Assembly: GCA_900323505.1 (NCBI GenBank)
Contig: OOIN01000024.1
Span: 680,151-744,150 of the forward strand
Length of the DNA: 64,000 bases
Direction: 5' to 3'
Source: Ustilago trichophora
Taxonomy: Eukaryota > Basidiomycota > Ustilaginomycetes > Ustilaginales > Ustilaginaceae
The first letter of the stretch is position 1; each line of letters opens with the position of its first letter. The position numbers and the translations under genes are program-made. Under the pieces are notes generated by a model. The model was not told where the DNA came from. It worked only from the letters and a program-made list of their open reading frames with translations, and did no database searches. Shown here in pieces: positions 51,581 to 61,555 of this stretch.

Positions 51581-54500
51581 ATGTCTCAGCAATCTTTCCA
51601 TCCTGATGACAGCGTACTTGCTGCTGAACTTGTTGATGCAGGCATCGACACAATTGACGCAGTCAGTGATACGGACAGGTATGTTTGGGCAATCATCACC
51701 ACGCATCATCAATGATCAGCAGCTGACATCACTATTTGCATTTTTTGAATTCAGTCACGCTCTCCCTGCTGCCAACCAAGCCGCAAATCAAGAAACCGCC
51801 ATTTCCACTCCAGTGGATCCTCAGCACACCGCTCAGCTGGCACGCTTCAACTTACGCTTGGTGGACCATCCCCGCATCCTGCTCTGCACCCTGGACAGCT
51901 GTTGTCCTCAATTGCCGCTCATCCCAGACTTCAAGCACGTCACGGCTCACATCAAGAAGGTCCACAAGAAGCCGCTGGTTGGGTCTGCCAAGGAGATGCT
52001 GCGTAGCCTCCTTGATGAACTGGATGTACCGTCTCCTGGCACGGTCTGCATCAACAAGGATCTTCTGCCAGAGCGCATGATTCCTGAGCTGGGTGAGCTC
52101 TTCCAAGGCTACCGCTGCAACTTGTGCTCCTATGCCGTCCAAGCCAAGTCTGCTTTCTACGAGCATCTGCGTGGGCATCCTGATGCTAAAGGCAGAGCAT
52201 CGTACACCCATCCTGTTCCCATGCAGAAGTTGCACGAGTGCGGCAAGAAGATCCGCTACCTTCACGTCCGCAATCAAGATCTGGATCCCACACCGCCTCC
52301 TGCCATTCTCACCACCGCTCTGGATGCAAGCACCATCAGCGCCAATATCAAGACAAAGGTGGATGCCTTCCTCAAGCAGAATGAAGATTGCCTCCGTGAA
52401 GCAGACCTGCTCAAGCCAGGCATTCAGCCTGAATCTGCCAGCGGCAACATTGGTCCTTGGGCCAAGCAGCTGGGTTGGCATGCGTACTGGGCTGGCAAGC
52501 CTATTGTGGCCATTGGCGCACTCAGCAAGTCAAAAAAGGTGTGGCCTGGTGCTCATATAGACTTTGTCCATTGGGTATTGGTCATGACACAGCAAGCAGC
52601 CGCAACATGGATGACGGCTTTCCTCAAGACTGGCAGGCAGGTGCAACAGACTTTCCGTGCCTACAGTCCTGAACCAAGCCAGCCGTACAACCTCAGCCTA
52701 CCAACAGTCAAGAAACGTGCGGACATGTGGGCCTTTTTACTTGCTCTGCTTATCCATGCGGTCTTTGACGGTGTCTCTTTTGGCTATTACGGTGACAGTG
52801 ACCAGACTGAGCATCTTGGTCTCAGCGCACACCTGGACTCTGTACTGCAAGATCTGCATGATCTTTACTACGGTGCAGATGCAGACATTGATCCGCTCAC
52901 TGATGAAGATCTGGCAAGCAAGGCAGTGCCGCTCCTCCTCCAACTCTCTCACCTCTTGGTCACGCAACAGCCAGAGGTGTATGGTGAGAATGACAAGCTT
53001 GCTTTGGTACGGCTGTTCCTCCACCTCTGCGTCAGCGCAGATGGCACTCCCATTCCAGTCAATGCCGCTACGTCCATCATTGCCAGCTTGGAGTTCTGCT
53101 GCCGTGCAGTGCTCTGGCAGTGGCTGTTGGATCCAGAAGATGGTGTGCTCATTGAGCGCTCTGCTGAGGAGATTGCTGCCGAGGTTGATCTACAGATGAA
53201 GCGCTATCTGTACAGCACCAGCAGCTCCGCCAGCTCATACCTACAATCCCTTCACCGGTATGGCACAGTACTTGCGCAAGATGATGGCACCAACTTCCAC
53301 TTTTCCTGGCAGCAAGATCTCAAGAGCGTCAAGTTTGGAACAGAGACCATCCAAGTGGACCGTCTCCAAGCTCTGATGCATGGTGCGCAAAAGCGGGCAG
53401 AAGCTTTGCTACGTCAGCTCTGCCTTTTGCCAGAGGATGCATCACTTGCGCTCAACCTGAAGCACATTCTGGATGATCACCGCAACATGCAACCAGACTT
53501 CAGCTTTGTGGCCGCTTCTCCGGAGCTGCAGAGCATCAGCAGTGTTCTCTGCCGTGCTGCTGCTGGTAACGTACCTGCTGCGCAACCCCTCATGGATCCA
53601 TACTCTGATGAGTTGGAGTTCGATGCAGATGCTGCCAATGCGTACTTCAGCATGCACAATGAATTCACCAAGCTGCTTGCGGTGCTCATTGAGCTTGGTA
53701 GCGGTCTGCCTGCAAGAGGTACAGAGCTGCTCCAATTGCAGCACACCAACACGCTTGTTGGTCCACGCAACCTCTTTGTGCATGATGGCAGTGTCTTCAC
53801 CGCTCTGCCCAGCAAGAAAGGCACTGGACGTCAAAAGGTGATTCCACGCTTCCTGCCATACCCAGTGGGATGCATGGTGGTCTTTTACGTAGCTCAGGTG
53901 GTGCCGTTTGTCCATCTCCTACATAATGCAGTGCTGCAGCCCCGTGCGGCCAGCTCTATGCTCTTGGTGGACCATCACGGCAATGCATGGGAGACAAATG
54001 CCGTCACCAAGATGCTGCAAGCACTCTGCCAGGAGCACATCAGCTCTATCACGGCTGGCCTCAACATGCGCACTTGGCGGCAACTGGCAGTGAGCATTGA
54101 CCGCAAGCTCATCCGTCCGAGGTCCATGACTGCAGAAGAGGTGTTGGACAGCGCTCACGATCTTCAAGCTGGACATTCAACACGGACTGCAGAGCAGCAC
54201 TATGGCCTGGATGCAAGCATGCTGCATCAGCTCACGCAAGAGAGCATGGATGTCATGTTGGAAGTGTCAGAGCGGTGGCATGCATTCTGGGGTATGCCAT
54301 CCCGCTTTGAAGAGGACGTCAAGCCATATGACCACCTCATGGCAGGAAAGGCAGCAGGAGATGACTGCAAGGCAGTATCTTCACTGAAGCGGCAGCTGGA
54401 TGCTTTGCAGGAGGACATGCGGTGTGTCAAGCAAAGGCTGGAGCATCCAATTGAAGTTGCTCCACCAAGCGCTACAAGTGCGGTGCCTGCTGCCCCCATT

Positions 54501-56570
54501 TCACGCTCTGCTGTGCTAGCAGAACCAGTCAGCAATGCACTCTTCAAGGTGACCGGCAGCCACCGCACCAAGACACTGGAGCAGGCCTATGCGCTCAATG
54601 CCATCTATGCCAAGGAGACACCACTGATCATTGTCATGGCCACTGGGTCCGGCAAGTCTGCACTTTTCATGGCACCGCTGCATTGGCTGCCGCCAGCCTC
54701 TGTCATTATTGTGGTGGTGCCATTCATTGCACTCACAGATGATCTGATGGAGCAGTGTCAGTGGGTTGGAATTGTGGCAAGCAAGTGGACAGGCTACCGG
54801 AGTGCAGACAGAGTAGAGGGCAGTCAGCTGGTCTTTGTTGCAGCAGAGAACTGCTACAGTCAAGCATTTGCCAACTGGGCGCAAGAGTTGGATCAGCAGA
54901 AGCGGTTGGCAGCCATCTTCTTTGATGAGTGCCATGTCTGCGTAACTCAAAACACCTTCCGTCCGGCAATGGAGAAGATCAAGGCACTCATCTCTGCTGT
55001 GCGGGTGCAGCAGTACTTCCTTACGGCTACGCTGCCACCAACTCTGGTTCCCACCTTCAAGACCACACTCTGTCTCCCGCAAGATGGTACTGGCATGATC
55101 AGGGCGGCCACCAACCGCAAAAACATCTCCTACAAGGTCCAGCAACTTACATCAAGTGTGGAAATGCCATTCCAAATCAAGCGTCTCCTTGAAGCTCACC
55201 CTGCCGGTGCAGTGATGATCTTCTGCAAGTCCACCACTGCAGCACAAACCACAGCGGAGGATCTCAATTGCACTTGCGTGATCGCAGACATGCCAGAGGA
55301 GCAGAAGCAGAGAACGGTTTCAACATGGTTGCGGTGTTCTGCCACAGAGACCAACACTGGCAAACGCGTCATTGTTGGAACAACAGCTATCGGCACAGGC
55401 ATCAATCCGCAACATGTCAGTCTGGTGGTCCATTGCGGTGATACATGGGACATGGTCAGTTACGTGCAAGAGTCAGGACGCGCTGGACGTAGTGGCAGTG
55501 GAGCATCAGCGGTGCTGTTGGCCACCAGAGTCCAAACACGTGAAGCACAGGTGCAGCTCTACATAGAGGAGCGTACTTGCCGGCGTCTGGCCATCTCACG
55601 CTATCTGGACGGAATGCCGGTGACTTGCCTCAGCCAGCCAGACTTTGCGCTGTGCGACCTCTGCCAGCAGCGTGTGGAAGGACCAGTCACACCGCCAAAG
55701 AAGATCATTGGCTTGGAGTCACCGCCAGAGTCTGACAAGCGTGAGCGGCAGCAGAATGGCAAGACCCAGACTGCTGGTCAACTCCAAGCTGCAAACAGCA
55801 GCAGTAGGCGGTTGCAAGTCAGCACCACGGCCTTGGATTCACCTACACCACGTCAGCGGCGGCATCAAGGTTTTACGGCAGCTCTAGACCTGAACCATCA
55901 GCACTCAGCAAGCAGAGGAGCGCCAAACCAGATATTATCCTCCACTGCTCAAAACCAGCTTCAGCCAGCATTGCCGGTTCTCAGTTTTACGCCTCCGCCA
56001 TTTGCATTCAGCCTAAGTCCATCACCGGCACATCCACCTGTGCACATTGACATTGACACATCAAGCAGCAGATCGCTACTGCAGAGCCTTGCCGGTGTGT
56101 GCTCTTTGTGTTACCTCTTCCGCAACCAGCACACATGCTCTGGACAACATGGAATCCGACACTCTTTCAGCAACTGCAACTGCTGGCCGCAAATCAAGGA
56201 CAAGTTGCCACAATCAGAGCCACGCATCAATGCAACCTACATTGGCGGCCTCAAGCGCCGCATGCAGAAAGCAAAGCACATTGCTTGTTACGCATGTCTG
56301 GTTCCCATCAACATTTGCGCCAACACCAGCTCAACCAATTCTACAGCATGCTCATGCAGGTATGCTGACATTGTGCTGCCCGTAGTTGCGGCAGTGCTCA
56401 GATGCAGAGAGCACACTGCCAATGTGCTGCGGTTGATTGGCTTGGATCAGATGGACCCACATGCGGTAGTGGTACAAGGTGAGCTAGGTACAGCCGTGAC
56501 CTACAAAGGTGAGAGTATGCTTCTGGCATTTGCCATGTTTGCAGCGGCTGTAGAAGCAGCGGCTATGTAG
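51581..56570 (+). CDS. Telomere-linked protein: C2H2-like finger, tyrosine-recombinase-like domain and RecQ-type helicase
   Basis: Exon 1 is 51581-51678 (MSQQSFHPDD...) and exon 2 51755-56570, with a 76-nt intron (GTATGT, internal CTGAC, TTCAG), giving 1637 aa. Near residue 150 is a C2H2-like finger (YRCNLCSYAV...FYEHLRGH). Residues ~560-880 read as a tyrosine recombinase: ARGTELLQL (Arg 687), SKKGTGRQKVIPRFLP (Lys 720/721), MRTWRQLAVSI (Arg 805/808) and AGHSTRTAEQHYG (His 840, Tyr 849). The helicase follows: ATGSGKSAL (~995), DECH (~1088), FLTATLPPT, GTTAIGTGINPQHV and QESGRAGRSG (~1272), then CDLC and a Cys/His-rich tail (VCSLCYLF...CSGQHG...CNCW, CYACL). Subtelomeric RecQ-like helicases are known from Ustilago (UTASa) and other fungi. 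The recombinase reading is mine, from motifs. The gene is intact and points to the telomere. Confidence 0.85.
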
Positions 56571-56940
56571 ATAGAAGACTTTGCATGTTTCTCAAAATAA
56601 ATCAATAATTGCATTTCCAGAGTCTGTGAAAATGCAGACAAAGTGGAGGCCTGACGCGTCAATGAGGTTGAATGAGTCCATCTCAAAGAGACGCGCAAAT
56701 TTCAGAAATTGGTCCATCTCAAAGAGACGCGCAAATTCCAAGAATCAGTCAGTCTCAAAGAGATGGATGAAAATTCAAAATCAGTCCGTCTCAAAGAGAC
56801 GGATCAAAATCCAAACTGGACACGTCTCAAAGAGATGGATCAAAATCCAAACTGGACATGTCTCAAAGAGATGGATCAAAATCCAAACTGGACACGTCTC
56901 TTTGAGTTGGATCACACTTCCCATGGTACATCACACCACA
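56571..56940. other. Spacer between the helicase and the first oxygenase gene
   Basis: Mostly filled by the 36-bp minisatellite listed separately. It also has one ACGCGT at 56654-56659 and AATAAATCAATAA near 56597, a possible polyadenylation signal for the helicase transcript. Confidence 0.6.
56679..56914 (+). repeat. 36-bp minisatellite of GTCTC-AAA-GAGAC hairpins
   Basis: Seven units with spacing near 36 bp, most containing (A/G)TCTCAAAGAGA(C/T)G; complete palindromic copies read GTCTCAAAGAGAC. Later units share GGATCAAAATCCAAACTGGA. The last unit carries the loop in the opposite sense (GTCTCTTTGAG). The array is open in the frame of the downstream gene and would encode a 12-residue SKRxxKIQTGHV repeat, but the gene most likely starts after it at 56941. 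Confidence 0.85.
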
Positions 56941-58074
56941 ATGACATACATACCTGTACCTGGCGGCACTTCTCAAGCAGATCAGAAGCGCATCAAGAGG
57001 CTGCAGTACAGCCTTGCGTCCATCAATGCCAAGACGTACACCCTTGACAAACAGTACAAGGTAATGGAGAAGGATCGGCAGGCAAAGTGCTCTTGGACCT
57101 TGCCCATCATCACCGGCCAGGCCATCACCTCTTTTGATGACTGCAAGAACACAGTCTACACCCACAACATCAGCCTCCAGGACAGCAAGACCGGGAATGT
57201 CTTCCTCCAGCGCTTCTGTCCGGCCACTGAGTCTGCTGCCTCCAGCATGACCAAGAGCTATAGCAAAGGTGCCACCTTGTTCCGCAAGGTCATGGAGACA
57301 GCCAAGTGCAAGAAACACAAGGCAGACACTCGGCAGACAGTGGATCAGCAGCAGCACTTTCCACACTACCACTTTGGCATCTGGTACGACAAGATGATGG
57401 TCAGCTTGACTCTATTGGAAGAGACTCAGCAGCCAGGCAGGGAGGAAGGCAGGCAAGCTGTGGCGGAGTTCTGCATCTGGTTCAAAGAGTTCACCCGCAA
57501 GTTTGTTCTCCCCATCATCAAGAATGGCCACTCTGGTCTCTGTGATACCTTCAGGTCAGAGCTTCAAGAGCGCATGGATGTCCACTTCCCTTGGGCAGAG
57601 AAGCAAGTGGATGACCTGGACCGGTACTGCCACCCGCTGTACTCCACCATCTCACCATTCCTTGGCTTCTCCAGCAATGTGCACAAAGACGTGAAGGATG
57701 CAGACGTGTCTATCCTGGTCAACCTCGGACAACATGCTCTCTTGCAGCTGCCAGAGTATGGCATAGCAGTGGAGCTGCAACCACAAGACATCGTCATGTT
57801 CCTTTCCAACAGCGTGGAACACCTCACCGTCCAACACCCAGCTCATGTAAAGGCAAGATCAGACCCTGGAGAGCACATGGCCATCAGCTGCTTCTTCCGC
57901 AAAGGGCTTCAGCAACAGAGAGAGCCAAAGAAGCACAACCATACATACTACGCAAGGAAGGCAGAGGAGGAGCAAGAGGCAGAGCGGCAAGCAGCATCAA
58001 AGAAGCGCAGGGTGGAGCAGTGCGGTGAGGCTGGGGGACTTGCCTCTGGAGCTGTAAAAAAGAGTCCAGAATGA
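56941..58074 (+). CDS. Tet-like 2-oxoglutarate/Fe(II) oxygenase, copy 1
   Basis: A 377-aa protein from ATG 56941. The C-terminal half is a double-stranded beta-helix: NVHKDVKDADV gives the iron ligands His 248 and Asp 250, NLGQHALLQLPEYGIAVELQPQDIV the central strands, and VEH the distal His 294, 46 residues on. CFFRKG supplies an Arg in the position that binds 2-oxoglutarate. The HxDxxD core and overall layout match the Tet/JBP-like oxygenases that are expanded in basidiomycetes and oxidise 5-methylpyrimidines in DNA. The tail is Lys/Glu/Gln-rich with an SKKRRVE nuclear-localisation-type string. Substrate is inferred from family only. The frame stays open upstream through a 36-bp repeat, so an N-terminal repeat extension is possible. 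Its stop codon lies inside a hairpin. Confidence 0.6.
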   Translation: MTYIPVPGGTSQADQKRIKRLQYSLASINAKTYTLDKQYKVMEKDRQAKCSWTLPIITGQAITSFDDCKNTVYTHNISLQDSKTGNVFLQRFCPATESAASSMTKSYSKGATLFRKVMETAKCKKHKADTRQTVDQQQHFPHYHFGIWYDKMMVSLTLLEETQQPGREEGRQAVAEFCIWFKEFTRKFVLPIIKNGHSGLCDTFRSELQERMDVHFPWAEKQVDDLDRYCHPLYSTISPFLGFSSNVHKDVKDADVSILVNLGQHALLQLPEYGIAVELQPQDIVMFLSNSVEHLTVQHPAHVKARSDPGEHMAISCFFRKGLQQQREPKKHNHTYYARKAEEEQEAERQAASKKRRVEQCGEAGGLASGAVKKSPE

Positions 58075-58190
58075 CAAGTCCCCCAGCCAAAATTGCTTTC
58101 GAGAATCAGGCAATGAATTTTGGCTGGTGAGCACAGAGGGGGACTTGCCTGTTTGTCGAAGCAAAAATGGCTGAAAGAGACAAGTCCCCC
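58031..58190. repeat. Cluster of three inverted repeats between oxygenase copies 1 and 2
   Basis: CTGGGGGACTTG (58031-58042) pairs with CAAGTCCCCCAG (58075-58086). GCCAAAATT (58086-58094) pairs with AATTTTGGC (58116-58124). GGGGGACTTG (58138-58147) pairs with CAAGTCCCCC (58181-58190). The same GGGGGACTTG stem is thus used twice. The first hairpin covers the stop codon of copy 1. Confidence 0.9.
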
Positions 58191-58301
58191 TCCAGGCTGG
58201 GCTCTCGAGAAAGATTCAACCAGTAGACACCAGCTCCACCATAGAATCATCCATCATCGTTCCATATCCACTTGCCAGCAATCCAATCATCCATTCCAGC
58301 C

Positions 58302-59327
58302 ATGCCAGCCAAGGGTGAAGCAGCTTTGGATCGAAAGAGGAAGAGGAATGCAGAGAGAGATGCCTGCAGGAGGCAGAGCTATCGAGACTCCCAGGAAGAA
58401 TCTACCCACATTGATCTGTCTCGACAACATCATATCAAAAGGCACACAGACCTCAGCCAGTTTGATCTTATCGAGTGCAAAGCACTAGCAGAAGGCAGCA
58501 GCAGCCATTCAACTCGACCCAACCTTACTCTAGCAGACAGAGACACCAAAGAGATCGTGCTCCAGAGGATTGCACCCACCAGCTATGCCAAGTTTCTCGA
58601 AGCCAAGAAGAGTTCCCTCATAGGCAAGCACCTTTATGATCAATATCTGGCAAAGAAACCCATCCCCATCTCGACAATCAGCACACAGAAGCTCAAGATC
58701 AAGCTCACCAAGAGAAAAGTCATCGAGCATCACCTAGGAATCTGGCACTCTCGAGGCAAACAGACTCTGGACTTCACCAAGGAGACCACTGACCCTCGAT
58801 ACAAACCTGAAGCACTCGATCTTCTCTTCTGGGCAAGGATGCACACAGACCTGGTGATGAGAACTGCACAACCTTTGATCCATCCCAGCTTCAGGAGCAA
58901 CATTTCATCTCGATCCAAAGGCAGAAAGTGGCTAGCATCCATCTTTGGTTCCAAAAGCATCGAGCTTCTCCATCCCTGGTGGACTACTGTAGCCTTCTTC
59001 TCGAACTTTGCAGGTGGCATCCATCTCGACAATGATGACTGCATTCCATCCTTCTTATTCAACTTTGGAAAAGCTGCTTGGATCGAGTTACCAGAGTTCT
59101 CAGTCAAGATCCTTGTCGAACCTATGGACTTGGTCATCCTCAACTCTCGATCTTTTTACCACAGGACCAGACCCTTCGTTCCTCCTGGACACTCTGCTGC
59201 TGCAAACAGGTGGGCATTCAGTGGATTCTTTCGAGATGCCATCTATCATAGAGAAACAGTGTGCAAGGTAGCAGAATGGAGGCTCGATAGCATCTTTGGG
59301 TATCAGTCAAAAGGAGGATCATCGTGA
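58302..59327 (+). CDS. Tet-like 2-oxoglutarate/Fe(II) oxygenase, copy 2
   Basis: A 341-aa protein from ATG 58302; the frame upstream has no better ATG. A basic start (DRKRKRNAERDACRR) may be a nuclear signal. The core reads GIHLDNDDCIPSFLFNFG (His 241, Asp 243), then IELPEFSVKILVEPMDLVIL and FYHRTRP with distal His 287, again 46 residues after the first. RWAFSGFFR gives the conserved Arg. It shares with copy 3 the blocks LNLTLxD / VNLTLLD, LQRIAPTS / FQRISPTS, HLGIWHS / HLGFWSE, PSFLFNFG and RWAFSxFxR, so these two are closer to each other than to copy 1. The likely activity is oxidation of a methylated base; that is family inference. Confidence 0.6.
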   Translation: MPAKGEAALDRKRKRNAERDACRRQSYRDSQEESTHIDLSRQHHIKRHTDLSQFDLIECKALAEGSSSHSTRPNLTLADRDTKEIVLQRIAPTSYAKFLEAKKSSLIGKHLYDQYLAKKPIPISTISTQKLKIKLTKRKVIEHHLGIWHSRGKQTLDFTKETTDPRYKPEALDLLFWARMHTDLVMRTAQPLIHPSFRSNISSRSKGRKWLASIFGSKSIELLHPWWTTVAFFSNFAGGIHLDNDDCIPSFLFNFGKAAWIELPEFSVKILVEPMDLVILNSRSFYHRTRPFVPPGHSAAANRWAFSGFFRDAIYHRETVCKVAEWRLDSIFGYQSKGGSS

Positions 59328-59690
59328 CTTCCAGCCATTTGGCAGGAGGTCTCGTTCCATCCAGTTGGGGGGGATTTTGGCCTCCACTCTGAAATTCAGC
59401 TTTGACCCCCAGATTTCCTTTCGACTTGAAAAAATTTGCTCTCCACCAAAAAGATTCTCGTGTTTCCTGGCTGGGAGCTTCGGGCCTGCTTGGCTGCTCT
59501 GTGCAAATTGGAAATAATTTGTAATCAATTCCCATCTCCTGTTAAGCTGGGTCCCCCAAAATCATCAATTAATTCAATCATGTTTGCGTTCCTCAGGTCT
59601 CTGCACTCAAAAGATGCCACAACTTGAGTTTTTCACTCCAAGCACCCAAAGGGTTTATATACATTGCTTTACAGCCATGTCCCTGTATCT

Positions 59691-60296
59691 CAGCAACCAG
59701 ACATGCTGGCTCTACAATCAATTGCTCATGACCTTCCTGAGCTCCAGGAGAGTGTCACCATATCAATAGCTCTTCACAATTGCCAGTCACCGTAGAGCTA
59801 TGCTCACATGGCTGTAAGGTCACCTATATACTTCCTTACAGCCATGTGACCATGGAAGCATCATATCAAGAGCATCAAGTGTGATATTTGGCTCTTGACC
59901 ATCTCTTGGATGTCAGGAGTGTCATGAGCATCAGAGATGTGGGTTTGGACAAGCCATGATGCTGCAATGGTCACATGGCTGTAAGGTCACCTATATACTT
60001 CCTTACAGCCATGTGACCATTGCAGCATCATATCAACAGCACATTGTGTGATATTTGGCTCTTGACCATCTCTTGGATGTCAGGATTGTCATGAGCATCA
60101 GAGCTGTGTGCTTGCAAAAGCCATTGCCGAGATTTGGTCACATGGCTCTAAGAGAGTATACAGGTGACCTTATAGCCATGTGAACCTAGCTCTGCACTGA
60201 CTGGCAATTGTGAAGAGCTATTGATATGGTGACACTCTCCTGGAGCTCAGGAAGGTCAAGAGCAGAATATTGTAGAGCCAGCATGTCTGGCTGCTG
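59691..60296. repeat. 606-bp palindrome with three phased hairpins
   Basis: Arms of about 161 bp (59691-59851 and 60136-60296) are inverted copies of each other. Inside, the hairpin CACATGGCTGTAAGG...CCTTACAGCCATGTG occurs near 59805 and again near 59972, and a variant (CACATGGCTCTAAG...TATAGCCATGTG) near 60139. Start-to-start spacing is exactly 167 bp twice. The centre of the whole palindrome (about 59993.5) is the centre of the middle hairpin. Sequence between hairpins is a direct repeat (TGTGATATTTGGCTCTTGAC...). Confidence 0.85.
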
Positions 60297-60450
60297 TCAG
60301 ACATCAAAGCACTCTTCTATATACATCAGCCTGGCAGAGGCCAAGCCAGAGATGTGCTCTGACAGGCCTGAAATAGGTATAGGAAGCTGGGTCTGGTCCA
60401 GAGAATCATAGAACACCCCTCAGCATAGAAGATATCATCCATTTTGAGGT

Positions 60451-61144
60451 ACTTCACTATAGCATTGGTATGACTTGCATATATGGACACTTATACCAAT
60501 GCTATAGTAAAGTTGCTGGTTTCTTGACCGTTTTGAGTGCTCCAGTTTGCAGCATACTCCTGATGAGCTGGTGCTACTTCCTGTAAGCCCAGATCCTGGA
60601 TCCAAGGTGATGATGGTCCAGGCGTCATCTCAAGCTCCTCCACCTCAGCCACCGGTAGTAGTATATAAAGGTGGATTGAGACCTGAAGCATGTAGGAAGT
60701 TGCACTGGGATGAGAGGATGCCAAAACACTCCTTAGCGTGGGAGATACCACCTGTTTCTAGGCACTTTACTATAGCATTGGTATAACTCATGTATATGGA
60801 CACTTATACCAATGCTATAGTAAAGTACCTCAGTATGTGCTTGTTTTGGTTGCTCCAAGCTGTGCTGTACTTGTGAGAGGGTGGAGCAGATTCCTACATC
60901 CTTGAATCAATCAATCAAAGCTTTTCACCTACACTGCATGTCTAGGGTGTCCCAGTATATAAAGCCAGTCAGCACTGGCAAACTCAGATGAAGTCTGATC
61001 CTAGATCTGAGCATGAAGGAAGTTGCACTGGGACGCCAGGATGTCAGAACACTCCTTAGCATGGAGGATATCTTCCGTTTTGAGGTGTTGTACTATAGCA
61101 TTGGTATAACTTGCATATACTGGCACTTATACCAATGCTATAGT
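60451..61144. repeat. Three ~60-bp hairpin units in larger ~320-bp repeats
   Basis: ACTATAGCATTGGTAT and ATACCAATGCTATAGT form near-perfect stems around a ~20-nt loop at 60451-60513, 60764-60826 and 61092-61144. Stems recur about 313 and 323 bp apart, and flanking sequence is also repeated (GGAAGTTGCACTGGGA and ACTCCTTAGC occur before copies 2 and 3), so the unit is part of a diverged tandem repeat. TATATAAAG strings precede copies 2 and 3. Confidence 0.85.
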
Positions 61145-61555
61145 GAAGTTGGTCAACTCTTCACCGTTTTGAGGTCTGTAAAGAGTATGATGCTTGGCAC
61201 TAGTCTCTCCAGCCTCCTTGTACATCAGAATGATGATAGCATGTTGGTATTGGCATCCCACATGCTGGATTGATCATGTATATACCAGGTCAGACCACTA
61301 AGTCTTCAGGAGATGAATTGCAAGGGTACAGGGAGATGTACCAGCTGCTGTGGACCTACATGTATCCATCTGCTGTGGTAAAACGTAACCTGCAGCTTAA
61401 GGTCCTTCACCAAACCAGCAAGTTTCTTCATGATTACCTGTTGAACTCAGCATCTCAATATCTCTATCCAAAATGAAGGCTGCAAAATTGCTGCATGCTG
61501 TCACCTGTCTGTATCAGAGAAGCTGATTGCTACATACACTAGATCTTTCCATTGA

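Larger units (their letters stand above)
59328..61555. other. Repeat-rich gene-free subtelomeric stretch, 2.2 kb
   Basis: Between oxygenase copies 2 and 3. It holds a 606-bp palindrome (59691-60296) and three copies of a hairpin unit (60451-61144) described separately. The rest (59328-59690 and 61145-61555) has no clear gene or repeat. Confidence 0.7.
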
